NCBI GenBank assembly: GCA_020854055.1
Contig: JADZGD010000036.1
Location: forward strand, 1 to 64,000
Direction of reading: 5' to 3'
Source of the DNA: Bryobacterales bacterium
Lineage (GTDB): Bacteria; Acidobacteriota; Terriglobia; Bryobacterales; Bryobacteraceae
Length of the DNA stretch: 64,000 nucleotides
The notes beneath the pieces were generated by a model, which saw only the letters and a list, made by a program, of their open reading frames with translations, made no database searches and had not been told where the DNA came from. The first letter of the stretch is position 1. Each line of letters begins with the position of its first letter. The translations under genes were made by a program, and so were the position numbers. Shown one piece after another: positions 27,097 through 36,412 of the stretch.

Positions 27097-29565
27097 ATGG
27101 AGAAAATGTCTTCTTTCTTTGGTTTCCGGCGAAGTCTTCCGGTTGCGTTCAGCCTCGTTTTGAGCGCCTCCGCGGTGGCGGCGCCACTGCGCTCCTGCGC
27201 CACCGGAACCGCGGTTGGCGCTTTCGATCTGGCGGTAAAGCCCGACCCCGCGGGAGCGGCACTCCCGATTCGGTCGGTAAACCGGATCGAGGAGGGGAAC
27301 CAGTTGATCTACCGGCCGGTGGATCTTCCCTCCGACGAGAAAAAGAAGGCCAAGGTCGCCTTGGTTCTACTACCACCCGGCGACATCACCGACAAATCCA
27401 ACATCACCGTTCTCGAGGCCAAGCCGGCTTCGAAACCGGCCGAATGGGATGTCCCCATGCGGGTGGGCTCGGTGGCCCTGGTCTACGGCCCACAGGGGCT
27501 GGAAACCAAGAAGGTCACTTCCCTGATTGAGAAGGACCGCGAATTGGTGGCCCAACTGGCCGACTACGCCGAGAAGACGCAAACCACCGAGGCCCTGATC
27601 GAGGCGCTCAGCCAGCAGGGCCGTGAGCCAAACGCTACGCAGAATCTCGATGCCGCGGTGCGGGCCTTTGCGACCGGATACGGCGTCTCCCCCAACAGGC
27701 TGGACCGGACCCAGTCTCCCGATCAGCAGGCGATGCTGTTGATCCGAACGCTGAACCCGGCCATCTCAGCCTACGATCCCCTGGCGCCCCAGCCGGCCGC
27801 CCGAGTGCAACAATCCACTGCCATTGCAGCTTCGGTGGCCGGTCTGTTTCTCGGTAACGGCGTCGGTCTGGCTGCCGGCGGCGCGGCCATGTTCGTCAAC
27901 ATGCGCAGCCTGATGTTCCCCAACACCGAGTTCCGCTCCGCGCTGGTACAGCCGTCCAAAGAAGGCGTGCTGTCGCTGTGCGCCAAGAAGGAAGCCAAGT
28001 CGCGCACCCGGTTGGCTTACCTATGGGCGCTGCGCGTGCCCGACCTTGCTCCGCCGTCGCTGGCGCTGACCGCTCCGGTCAATGTGCCACAGGGCCTCAA
28101 ATCGAGCATCGCGCTGAAACCCACCAGGCCGATGATCTGGAAAAACGTAGACCGGACGCGCGACTGGAAACTGGAGCCGTTGGCCTCCGCCGCCAAGCCG
28201 GTGGCGGTCCGCGTTCGCAGCAGCGGAGACGATACGCTGGAGATCGATTTGACCAAAGCTGCCGTCCCGGCAGGAAACTACCGTTTAGCGGGCGACTGGG
28301 ATTGGACTCCCTTCCAGGTTGCCGGGGAGATCTCGGTGTATCCACTGGCCGACTTGACCACCGCCAGGCTCACTCCCGCCTCCCAGGACCAACTGATCGC
28401 AGGCGCCGGCCCGGTGAATCTTGAGTTGACCGGACCCGATTTCCAGTTCGTCGAGAAGATGGAAATTCGCAAAGCATCGGAGCGCCGCGCCCAGCCGGCG
28501 CCCGTACTGTTCGACTTCGACAAAGGGAAGCGCGCCGGTGTACAGAACCGGCTGACGATCGAACTCGATCCGCGCAACATGCAGCCCACCATCTATCTGT
28601 TGACCATGGTGCAGTCCGATGGCAAGCCGCAGGAGGTTCCGCTGCGCGTGCTTCCGCCCTCGCCGCTGATTACCGATCTGCCGGTTCGGATCAACCTGGG
28701 TGAAAAGCAGCAGGAGATCACGCTGAAGGGCTCAGGGCTGGATCGGATCAGAAAACTGAGCGCCACGGGTCTGGAAATCGAGCTGGAATCAAACGCAAGT
28801 TCCGAACACCGCAAGGCGGTGGTCCGAATAACGGACCATCCACCGGTGGGATCCGTTCTCGACCTGGCAATGGACGTGGACGGGCATAACAGTCCGCTGC
28901 CGGTGAAAGCGGCGATCCGCGTCGCCGGCCCGCGTCCAAAGATCGACCTGATCGAGCCCTCGCTTCCCTCGGACCTGACCGTCGCGCTGCACAAAGCCGA
29001 ACTGCCGGCCGGTTATACCGTAAACTTTGCCATGCGGCTGGAGAACGTGGCGGATCAGCCGCGCGTCAACGTCAATTGCCGGGAGCAAGACCGCACGCTG
29101 CGCAACCTGAGCCTGCGGCCCGGCGAACAGAATGGCACGGCGCGAGTCGGATCGGCTGGCAGCGGGATGCTGTTCCTCTCGCTCGATCCCGGAGACATCG
29201 GCCAGACCGGCTGTGAGCTACAGGCGACGGTGGAAACCGACGGTGAGGGCCGGTCGGATCCGAAAGTCCTGGGCAAGGTCGTGCGGCTTCCCAAGATCGA
29301 CACGCTGGAGGTGAGCGGCAAAAAACTGGACGACACCGCCTACGCTGGTGTCCTGACGGGCCAGGATCTGGAGACGGTGGCGAAAGCCGGATGGGATCCG
29401 AACGTGGGCCTTCCGGTACGCGGCCTGCCGACACCGGTTGCCGGCGATGCCCGCCGCCAGGTGATGAACATCGCCGTGCCCTGGCCATCGCCGGCCCCAC
29501 GCTCACCGCTCTATGTCTGGCTGCGCGGGGAGACCGAGGGGCGGCAGACCACCGTTCGTTACTGA
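27097..29565 (+). CDS. Large secreted protein of unknown function
   Basis: About 822 residues. An N-terminal signal peptide (FGFRRSLPVAFSLVLSASAVAAP) supports the ATG at 27097 or 27106; a TTG at 27028 would add 23 residues that spoil it. Residues about 240-270 contain a glycine/alanine-rich hydrophobic stretch (IAASVAGLFLGNGVGLAAGGAAMFV), possibly a membrane insertion. The remainder is beta-rich and repetitive in style (LTGPDFQFVEKMEI, LKGSGLDRIRKLSATGLEIEL), suggesting IPT/Ig-like repeats. I do not recognise a family. It stands alone and is convergent with the next gene, 10 bp away. Confidence 0.75.
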   Translation: MEKMSSFFGFRRSLPVAFSLVLSASAVAAPLRSCATGTAVGAFDLAVKPDPAGAALPIRSVNRIEEGNQLIYRPVDLPSDEKKKAKVALVLLPPGDITDKSNITVLEAKPASKPAEWDVPMRVGSVALVYGPQGLETKKVTSLIEKDRELVAQLADYAEKTQTTEALIEALSQQGREPNATQNLDAAVRAFATGYGVSPNRLDRTQSPDQQAMLLIRTLNPAISAYDPLAPQPAARVQQSTAIAASVAGLFLGNGVGLAAGGAAMFVNMRSLMFPNTEFRSALVQPSKEGVLSLCAKKEAKSRTRLAYLWALRVPDLAPPSLALTAPVNVPQGLKSSIALKPTRPMIWKNVDRTRDWKLEPLASAAKPVAVRVRSSGDDTLEIDLTKAAVPAGNYRLAGDWDWTPFQVAGEISVYPLADLTTARLTPASQDQLIAGAGPVNLELTGPDFQFVEKMEIRKASERRAQPAPVLFDFDKGKRAGVQNRLTIELDPRNMQPTIYLLTMVQSDGKPQEVPLRVLPPSPLITDLPVRINLGEKQQEITLKGSGLDRIRKLSATGLEIELESNASSEHRKAVVRITDHPPVGSVLDLAMDVDGHNSPLPVKAAIRVAGPRPKIDLIEPSLPSDLTVALHKAELPAGYTVNFAMRLENVADQPRVNVNCREQDRTLRNLSLRPGEQNGTARVGSAGSGMLFLSLDPGDIGQTGCELQATVETDGEGRSDPKVLGKVVRLPKIDTLEVSGKKLDDTAYAGVLTGQDLETVAKAGWDPNVGLPVRGLPTPVAGDARRQVMNIAVPWPSPAPRSPLYVWLRGETEGRQTTVRY

Positions 29566-29575
29566 TCGGGCGGCA

Positions 29576-32065
29576 TCAGACCAGCGTTGCGGTATAACCA
29601 GCCGCGGGCGCCGAAAGCGGAGCGATCAGCCGGGTTCTGTCCGCTTCGGCGGTAACGTAGTATTCCACCATCTCCGAAGTTGTGGCGAACGGACCCAGCG
29701 TTGCCGCATAGGTCTTACGGCCCAACAGTCCGGCCGGGTGCGCGGTCCACTCTCCACCTCGCAAGCGGGTGTGCAGCGTCACGCCGGCAACCGCAGCCGC
29801 GCCCGGAATAACAATCAACAGCCGGACACGTTCCCCTTTGGCGAACAACGTGGGCCGGGTAGGCAGAAAGATCCGCGGTTTGGCCGCGGGGTCGGGCGCG
29901 ATCATCTGCCTGTAGAGCGTTTCTACCTGGGACGGCAGGTCCCCCAAGAACTCCTTCATCGCCAACCGCGTTCGCACCAGCGCCAGCCGCACCAGTTTGT
30001 TCTGCATGGATGCGAGTTGTCCCTGGTCGTTGCGCGTGGCGACAATGCTTTGGTAGAGCAGCATCACCCGTCGGACTTTGGGCGCCAGTTCCAGCCATAC
30101 AGGCACGGCTTCGGCGGCCACCTTGGAACGGGCTCCGGCCGCATCACCGCTCTTCTTCATCGCGGATGCTTCCCTGGTCACGTTGTGCAGGCGCTGCGCC
30201 AGGTTCCAGGCGTCGGCATACGGAACCAGGAACTCGACAAAGCGGGCCAGGTATTGCAGCCGTTCCTGCTCGGCCGGCGATTGCGCCTGCCCGGCGATGG
30301 CCCGCATCGAAGCAGCCGCTTTCTTGCCCGATTCGAGGATCGCCGGCTCGGGAGCAAAGTCGCGCCAGAAGCTGAAGGCCTCGCTATAATCGCCGGAATA
30401 CTGGCGTTGAATGGCGTGGCCGTCAGCGCCCTCACCTCCATAGGTTGAGAGGATACTACGGTTGCGGTCGATGTCATCGAGCAACCGGGCCAGTTTTTGC
30501 CCGCGCTCGCCGGCCGCCTGGGTGCGCGCATAAGCCTGATAATAAATGGCCGGTGTTGGGCGCTGCTGCCAACTGAAGCGGGCCTGGAAGCCGGCCGTCG
30601 GATCGACAATCCGGTGTCGCCAGTGAATGCCCAACAGTCCCTGGCAGCCGAAGCGGTGAGCGCGGTCCAGATCGCTCTCGAAGCGGTGCACATGGAACTG
30701 CGGCTGCCACATCCCGGGATCATCTTCAAGCCACGGAATCGGCCAGCGCTCGCGGCTTCCCAGTTTGCCGAACACCTCATTTACCGGATCCCAGCCGAGC
30801 GTATCGCTAAGGCAGGTGAAGATTACGTCCTCTGGCAGCGCCTTGTGGAAGTGCTCAAAGTGCCGGGCCACTCCGCCCCACCCGGCCAATACCAGCCGTT
30901 TGTTGGGCGCATGGCGCCGCAGAAACGCGTGCGCCTGGAGGAAGGGAGTGGTCGATAGCGGAATCCCCGACTTGCGGCTCTCCCAACTCATCTCCTCGTC
31001 TTCCCACAGCCAGACATGGTCCACCGAAGGGTAGGCTTCGAGCAGTTGCGCGAGGCGGGTTTCGAGCAGGTCTTTGGCCGTTTGGGACTCAACATCGAAC
31101 CGTGGTTTCTTCTTGGGATCGTCGAAGCGGGCCTCAAGGGGCAGCGCACGGTAAATCTCATCGGGAATCTGATAGGGTTCAAAGCCGATCCCGGTGGCAA
31201 GGCCGAGCCGGGCCGCGTGCTGAAAGCCCAGCCGCAGCAGGTGGCGCGTCCGTTCGGCCTGTTCCCATGGGTCGCGGGCGAAGCGGGTGGCGTCGCTGCC
31301 GAAGACTTCGGAATCGTAAAAATCTCCGGCGCCCATGCCGAAGCGGGAGGTGCGCTCGGGAAGGTATCCCCAGCGATTGGTGGCCGAGGTGTCCAGGTAC
31401 GATAGATGCCCCACCCCGCCGAATTCAAATGACAGATAGGATTCGGCCCACTGTAGCGCGCCGGTATAGACGTGCATCCCGAACGTGTTGAAGCGCATGC
31501 GCAGCATGGCCTCGAAGTAGGCGCGAAAGTCCTCCTCGTTGTAAACCGTAATGCAGTTGAGAAAGTCGGGCCAGGGCAGCAGGCCGCGCACGGCGAACCG
31601 CGGAACGCCTTTCCACGCCGCGCCGGCGGCCGGCAATATCAGAGCGGGAGCGGCGTCGAAGGGATAGCTGGCGCCGTCGATTCCAAAGAACGCGCCCTGC
31701 CGCTCCAGAAAATCGAAGACAGCGTAGAGCAGCGCCTGTTCTCCGGCCGCGTTGAGCATTGCGCCACCGGCTGATGCATGAATGGAATACTCTTCTTTAC
31801 CACGAAAGGCGGACGGCTCAATGGCCAGCGTTAGTACGGCATCGCCGGCCGCCGGCGCGGCGGTGTCGATGCGGACATCCGACCCGGGGAAAAGTGCCAC
31901 CAGGCCCCGCAGCAGTTCCCGTGCGGCCAATCGGCGGCGAAACTCATCGCCCGAGAGCGGACGGATCAGGATCCGCTCCGGTGGCTTGCCCTCCAGCGCG
32001 AGCACGCCACCGGCCGCCGCGGCGCAGTGCCGCAGGAATCCCCTACGCGAATTTTCCATTCCCAC
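29576..32065 (-). CDS. Tat-exported glycosidase-like protein
   Basis: 829 residues. It has a Tat signal (SRRGFLRHCAAAAGGVLALEG). Residues about 30-150 resemble the small alpha/beta domain that precedes catalytic barrels in alpha-glucuronidases and GH20 enzymes (EYSIHASAGGAMLNAAGEQALLYAVFDFLERQG). A TIM-barrel-like part follows with FRAYFEAMLRMRFNTFGMHVYTG, HVWLWEDEEMSWE (candidate acidic residues) and GCQGLLGIHWRHR. Substrate cannot be read from sequence; a GH67/GH115-like glycan role is inference. It is 4 bp downstream of the DUF362 gene, so the two are likely one minus-strand operon. Confidence 0.7.
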   Translation of the reverse strand: MGMENSRRGFLRHCAAAAGGVLALEGKPPERILIRPLSGDEFRRRLAARELLRGLVALFPGSDVRIDTAAPAAGDAVLTLAIEPSAFRGKEEYSIHASAGGAMLNAAGEQALLYAVFDFLERQGAFFGIDGASYPFDAAPALILPAAGAAWKGVPRFAVRGLLPWPDFLNCITVYNEEDFRAYFEAMLRMRFNTFGMHVYTGALQWAESYLSFEFGGVGHLSYLDTSATNRWGYLPERTSRFGMGAGDFYDSEVFGSDATRFARDPWEQAERTRHLLRLGFQHAARLGLATGIGFEPYQIPDEIYRALPLEARFDDPKKKPRFDVESQTAKDLLETRLAQLLEAYPSVDHVWLWEDEEMSWESRKSGIPLSTTPFLQAHAFLRRHAPNKRLVLAGWGGVARHFEHFHKALPEDVIFTCLSDTLGWDPVNEVFGKLGSRERWPIPWLEDDPGMWQPQFHVHRFESDLDRAHRFGCQGLLGIHWRHRIVDPTAGFQARFSWQQRPTPAIYYQAYARTQAAGERGQKLARLLDDIDRNRSILSTYGGEGADGHAIQRQYSGDYSEAFSFWRDFAPEPAILESGKKAAASMRAIAGQAQSPAEQERLQYLARFVEFLVPYADAWNLAQRLHNVTREASAMKKSGDAAGARSKVAAEAVPVWLELAPKVRRVMLLYQSIVATRNDQGQLASMQNKLVRLALVRTRLAMKEFLGDLPSQVETLYRQMIAPDPAAKPRIFLPTRPTLFAKGERVRLLIVIPGAAAVAGVTLHTRLRGGEWTAHPAGLLGRKTYAATLGPFATTSEMVEYYVTAEADRTRLIAPLSAPAAGYTATLV

Positions 32066-32069
32066 TCCC

Positions 32070-33152
32070 CTAACCGAGTTTAGGCGGAACTTCGTTCATC
32101 GGCCCCATCCACTCGAGCTCACGCTCGATGTCGCGGTGAAGCTGATATTTTTTTACCGCATCCACCAGCCGGGTGTTTCCGCGGATCTCGATCTTCCCAA
32201 GTTCGTATGAACCCAGGCCGCACTGGCCACAGAAGTTGAGATAACCAATCCAGTCCGGGTTGATACCCATCAATTCCACGCCCACGCGGTCGGCAGCGAT
32301 GAAATCGGTGGACGCCACGGCGGTGCGGGACGTCACCGGCACGCCGCTAGCCGGTCCGTTGCCTTCCATGCCCTCGTAACCGTCAATCACCGTCGCGCCC
32401 CAGAAGGGAGCCATCTTCTGCGCCGTGACCAGCATGTTGTAGTGCGTCTGCCGGACCCCAACATGATATTTGCGCTTGTCGCTCCAGCGTTTGGTTTCGC
32501 CGGGCGCCTGATGCAACGGCGCTCCCAAGGTCATATTCTTCACCGACAGTGTTGCCACCACTACGTTGTGCGTCTTGAGGATGGCGGCGCAGATCTGAAA
32601 TGCGTCCGGGTCCAGCAGGCGGCTTGCCAGCCGGCACGGCGTCACGTGAAGGTTCGCGTCAAGCAGGGGAATCACTTCGTACTTTGCTTCGGCATTCAGA
32701 TCGACCAGGCTGACCTTCTGTGCGCGGCGTTCCCGTGCAACCCGGTCGTAGTGAAAGTTCTCAAAGGCATCCATTGTCTGCCCGGCCGACGATTCGGCAA
32801 TGACCACCGGGCCCTTGAAGCGAGGCTCCAAGAAGTCCAGAATGCCCTGAAGCGTGTCGGCATGCGTGGATGCCAACTGGTTCGCCGTGGAAACGTTGTT
32901 CGGCTTGATAACGGCGTACTTCTTCCGCTTGAGCGCCGGCAGAATCTGGTCTTCCACCGTCTCCAGCGCCTGGCAAACATTCTTGCGGCGGTCTTCACCC
33001 TTCACCAGGCCGACCACGGATCGCCCGCGGAAAGGCGTCACCTGTTCGGGTACCGGCGCGGCCGGCGGCTGCTGGAAGCTGTAGAGCCGGGGTGCGGCGG
33101 CGGCGCCCGCGGCCAGCCGCAGAATGTTGCGGCGGGAAAAATCGAGTGGCAT
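32070..33152 (-). CDS. Tat-exported DUF362 family protein
   Basis: 360 residues. The Tat signal SRRNILRLAAGAAAA opens the protein. The DUF362 pattern is visible: KKYAVIKPNNVSTANQLASTHADTLQGILDFLEPRF, GPVVIAESSAGQTMDAFENF, and KTHNVVVATLSVKNMTLGAPL. Members often sit beside ferredoxin proteins; here cysteines are few (CGQCG near the C-terminus). Biochemical function of the family is not established. It is divergent from the aldo/keto reductase gene (60-bp shared upstream region) and leads the glycosidase-like gene. Confidence 0.87.
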   Translation of the reverse strand: MPLDFSRRNILRLAAGAAAAPRLYSFQQPPAAPVPEQVTPFRGRSVVGLVKGEDRRKNVCQALETVEDQILPALKRKKYAVIKPNNVSTANQLASTHADTLQGILDFLEPRFKGPVVIAESSAGQTMDAFENFHYDRVARERRAQKVSLVDLNAEAKYEVIPLLDANLHVTPCRLASRLLDPDAFQICAAILKTHNVVVATLSVKNMTLGAPLHQAPGETKRWSDKRKYHVGVRQTHYNMLVTAQKMAPFWGATVIDGYEGMEGNGPASGVPVTSRTAVASTDFIAADRVGVELMGINPDWIGYLNFCGQCGLGSYELGKIEIRGNTRLVDAVKKYQLHRDIERELEWMGPMNEVPPKLG

Positions 33153-33212
33153 GGAACGTCCCTCCGTTCGTCCGGATTTTCGAATCCGATTATAATTCTA
33201 TCTGGAGGCGCC

Positions 33213-34370
33213 ATGAAAGCGAACTCTTCCCGTCGTAATTTCCTGGCTGCCGGGCTCGCTCTGCCCGCGGCCGGAATCGGACCGGTTCCTGCACAGCTTC
33301 AGCCGGTCCAATCATCATCAAAAACTCCTGAATTGCGCTATCGTACATTAGGTAAAACCGGACTCCGCGTCACCTCGGTCGGGTTCGGCTGCATGATCAC
33401 CGCGGACCCGAGCGTCATCGAACGCGCGGCCGACATTGGTATCAACTACTTCGACACCGCCCGCGGCTACCAGAGCGGCAATAACGAACGCATGGTGGGC
33501 GCTGCATTAAAGAGCCGCCGCAAGAATCTGTATCTCTCCAGCAAGACCCACGGCGGGTCCAGGGACGAATGTCTGCGCGATCTGGAAACAAGCCTGCGGG
33601 AACTGGCTACGGACTATCTCGATATCTGGTACCTGCATGCTAAAAGCAAAGCCTCCGAGGTTCGTGACGACCTGATGGAGGCTCAGGCCGTGGCCAAACA
33701 GCAAGGGAAAATACGCTTTTCGGGCATCAGCACCCATAGCGGGCAGAAGGATCTGATACCGGCCGTGCTGGGGTCCAAACACTTCGATGTTGTCCTGACT
33801 AGCTACAACTTCACCATGGAACCGGAATTTGCCGGCATCCTGAAAACGATCAAGACAGCCGGCCTGGGCATCGTGGCGATGAAAGTGATGGCGGGCGGTT
33901 ATCGCCGCGTGAAGCCCACCGACAAGCACTACAGCACGCTCAAGCGCGAAGGCGCCATGCTGGCGGCGCTGAAGTGGGCACTGAGGAATTCCGACGTTGA
34001 TACCACCGTGCCCAGCATGACCGACATGGATCAGCTCGACGAGAACCTGACCGCCATGACTGCCGGTTTCACGCCACAGGATGACAGGATTCTGATGGCG
34101 CAGTTGGAGCAGATCGGCGGCCAGTATTGCCGAATGTGCGGAGCCTGCACCGGCGCATGTCCACGGGGGCTGCCGGTATCGGATATGCTGCGCTACCTGA
34201 CGTACGTGGAAGGCTACGGCCAGTTTTCGCTTGGCCGTGATAACTTCCGCGCGCTGCCGGCCGAACTGCAGGCGGTGCGCTGCGCGGATTGTTCCCAGTG
34301 CGCCGTCCGCTGCCGCAACGGAATCCAGATTGCCAGTCGGTTGATTCAGGCTCAGGAACTGTTCGCATGA
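33213..34370 (+). CDS. Tat-exported aldo/keto reductase with C-terminal ferredoxin domain
   Basis: 385 residues from the ATG 33213, behind GGAGGCG. A Tat motif (SRRNFLAAGLALPAAG) precedes an aldo/keto reductase barrel: YRTLGKTGLRVTSVGFGCM, NYFDTARGYQSGNNERMVG with the catalytic Asp and Tyr, SSKTHG with Lys, and LDIWYLHAKS with His. At the C-terminus lie CRMCGACTGACP and CADCSQCAVRC, 4Fe-4S-type cysteine clusters. A redox reaction on an extracytoplasmic or iron-sulfur-assisted substrate is inferred. Its stop overlaps the next start (ATGA). Confidence 0.93.
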   Translation: MKANSSRRNFLAAGLALPAAGIGPVPAQLQPVQSSSKTPELRYRTLGKTGLRVTSVGFGCMITADPSVIERAADIGINYFDTARGYQSGNNERMVGAALKSRRKNLYLSSKTHGGSRDECLRDLETSLRELATDYLDIWYLHAKSKASEVRDDLMEAQAVAKQQGKIRFSGISTHSGQKDLIPAVLGSKHFDVVLTSYNFTMEPEFAGILKTIKTAGLGIVAMKVMAGGYRRVKPTDKHYSTLKREGAMLAALKWALRNSDVDTTVPSMTDMDQLDENLTAMTAGFTPQDDRILMAQLEQIGGQYCRMCGACTGACPRGLPVSDMLRYLTYVEGYGQFSLGRDNFRALPAELQAVRCADCSQCAVRCRNGIQIASRLIQAQELFA

Positions 34371-35203
34371 GGCCCATAATCGCCACTGCGATTCTCGCGG
34401 TTTTCGCCCCTGCAGCCGGTGCCGGGGGAGTGGCGCCAAGCTGCTCCCTGGTTTCCGGCTGGACGCAGGATGGCCCCCCGCGCAGCTTTGTTGCCGGCAA
34501 CCTGTTCGAGTACATGGACGGCAACGCCGAAGGTTACCTGCTCTACCAGTTCGTGCGTATGAACGGTCTCAATTGCCGTAACGCTGCCGGCACGGTGGTG
34601 GTGTTCGACGTTTCCGAGATGTCGGACCCGGAGTCGGCTTACGGAATTTTCATGGCTAACCGGGATGCCAAATCACCCGTCGAGAAGTTGGGAATGGCAG
34701 GCCAGGTAACCGCACGCAAAGCGATGCTGGTAAAGGACAAATATTACGTCGAAGCCGGTTCGAGCACGGCTGATTCCGCGGCCCTGCGCCAGTTCATCGT
34801 GGCCATGGCGGCGAAGATCGAGGGCCGCACGGCGCTGCCCGACGCAGTCCAATGGTTCCCCACCGAAGGGCTGATCCCCGATTCAGTCCGTCTGGTGTCC
34901 GAAAGCGTGCTCGGGATGCGAGCGCTGAAGCAGGGTTACGTGGGCCAGTACATCAACGGCAAGGCCTTCCTGGTACGGGAGAAGTCTCCACAATCGGCCG
35001 GGCAGGTGATGGACCGGGTGCGCAACCGGATTGGAGAAACCCAGCCGGGTAAGCTCGCGGACGAGTCCATCGAGGCTAACGATAAGTACCTCGGCGGCCT
35101 CTGCATCTTCCGCAAAGGGCACTGGATCGCTGGCGTAGCGAACGCCAGTCAGGTGAGCGCCGCTCGAGAACTGGCCGCCAGGATCGAAAAGAACATCCGC
35201 TGA
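34367..35203 (+). CDS. Secreted protein, DUF6599-like, unknown function
   Basis: 278 residues from ATG 34367, overlapping the reductase stop by four bases. A signal peptide (RPIIATAILAVFAPAAGAGG) is followed by LFEYMDGNAEGYLLYQFVRM and FDVSEMSDPESAYGIFMANRDAKS, a pattern I associate with the DUF6599 group. Those proteins are common in acidobacteria and have no known activity. Co-expression with the Tat aldo/keto reductase is likely from the overlap. The family assignment rests on memory of the motif and should be checked. Confidence 0.7.
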   Translation: MRPIIATAILAVFAPAAGAGGVAPSCSLVSGWTQDGPPRSFVAGNLFEYMDGNAEGYLLYQFVRMNGLNCRNAAGTVVVFDVSEMSDPESAYGIFMANRDAKSPVEKLGMAGQVTARKAMLVKDKYYVEAGSSTADSAALRQFIVAMAAKIEGRTALPDAVQWFPTEGLIPDSVRLVSESVLGMRALKQGYVGQYINGKAFLVREKSPQSAGQVMDRVRNRIGETQPGKLADESIEANDKYLGGLCIFRKGHWIAGVANASQVSAARELAARIEKNIR

Positions 35204-35216
35204 CGGCCGGTCTGCC

Positions 35217-36245
35217 TTACTTGCTGCCGGCCGAGCGTTCGTGGTGCCCGCCGAACTGGAGGCGCATGGCGGAAAGCACACGATTGGCGAATTCAGCTTC
35301 GTCGCGAGAGCTGAAGCGTTCATAGACCGCGGCGCTCAGCACCGGCGCGGGTACGGCCGAATCGATGGCCGCCTTCAGCGTCCAGCGCCCCTCGCCGGAA
35401 TCCGAAACATGACCGGAGAAATTCTCCAGGTCCGGGTTCTCCACCAGCGCGGCGGCCGTCAGATCCAGCAGCCAGGAAGCGATCACGCTTCCCCGGCGCC
35501 AGACCTCGGTAATGTCGGCCAGGTTGAAATCGTACTGATAGTTCTCCGGATTTCGCAGCGGCGTTGTCTCGGCATCCACCAGACGGTCCGCCTTGCCCAC
35601 GTTGGCGTGTTTCAGCACGTTCAGGCCTTCGGCGATGGAAGCCATCACCCCGTACTCGATGCCGTTGTGAACCATCTTTACGAAATGGCCGGCGCCATTC
35701 GGCCCGCAGTAGGTAAAACCTTCTTCGGCGGTGCTGCCGTCGGTGACCTTCTCACGCCCCGGAGTGCGGCCAATGGAACCGCGTCCCGGCGCCAACGTCT
35801 GGAAGATCGGCGCCAGCCGGTCAGCCGCCTTGCGCGGACCGCCGATCATCAGGCAGTAACCGCGCTCCAGGCCCCATACACCGCCGCTAACGCCCACGTC
35901 GAGATAATCGATCCCCTTGGGCGCCAGTTCTTTCGAACGGCGAATGTCATCGATGTAATAAGAGTTTCCCCCATCGATGACAATGTCGTCTGGTTGCAGC
36001 TGGCCCGCCAGTTCCCTTACGGTTTCGTTCACTGCCCCCGCCGGAACCATCATCCAGACCGCGCGGGGAGGCTTTAACTGCCGCACAAGATCGCCTAACG
36101 ACGCCACGCCATGAGCGCCTTCGGCGCTGATCTGGTTGACACTAGCGTAATCGCGGTCGAAAACCACACACTCATGGCCGCCGCGCATCAGGCGCCGGAC
36201 CATGTTTGAGCCCATGCGGCCCAGGCCGATCATCCCCAGTTGCAT
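35217..36245 (-). CDS. gnd: 6-phosphogluconate dehydrogenase (short, decarboxylating type)
   Basis: 342 residues, the short form found in many bacteria. The Rossmann start [20 protein letters not shown], the [17 protein letters not shown] block, the signature [21 protein letters not shown], and [22 protein letters not shown] with the catalytic Lys are present. It oxidises 6-phosphogluconate to ribulose 5-phosphate; short forms are often NAD+-dependent. The gene stands alone on the minus strand between two plus-strand genes. Confidence 0.95.
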   Translation of the reverse strand: MQLGMIGLGRMGSNMVRRLMRGGHECVVFDRDYASVNQISAEGAHGVASLGDLVRQLKPPRAVWMMVPAGAVNETVRELAGQLQPDDIVIDGGNSYYIDDIRRSKELAPKGIDYLDVGVSGGVWGLERGYCLMIGGPRKAADRLAPIFQTLAPGRGSIGRTPGREKVTDGSTAEEGFTYCGPNGAGHFVKMVHNGIEYGVMASIAEGLNVLKHANVGKADRLVDAETTPLRNPENYQYDFNLADITEVWRRGSVIASWLLDLTAAALVENPDLENFSGHVSDSGEGRWTLKAAIDSAVPAPVLSAAVYERFSSRDEAEFANRVLSAMRLQFGGHHERSAGSK

Positions 36246-36412
36246 CCTATGTTGCTCCTTAATCTAATTTTATGGCAATTCGCTGGATCCGAATCGTTAC
36301 CTTGGTTAGCGTGGCGTATTGTGCCCTGGTCGAAACAGGTTTGACTGGCGCTATTATGGCTACTCGGGATTCAGTCCACCGCACAACCGGCCGCGGCCGG
36401 TGAGGAGCCAAT

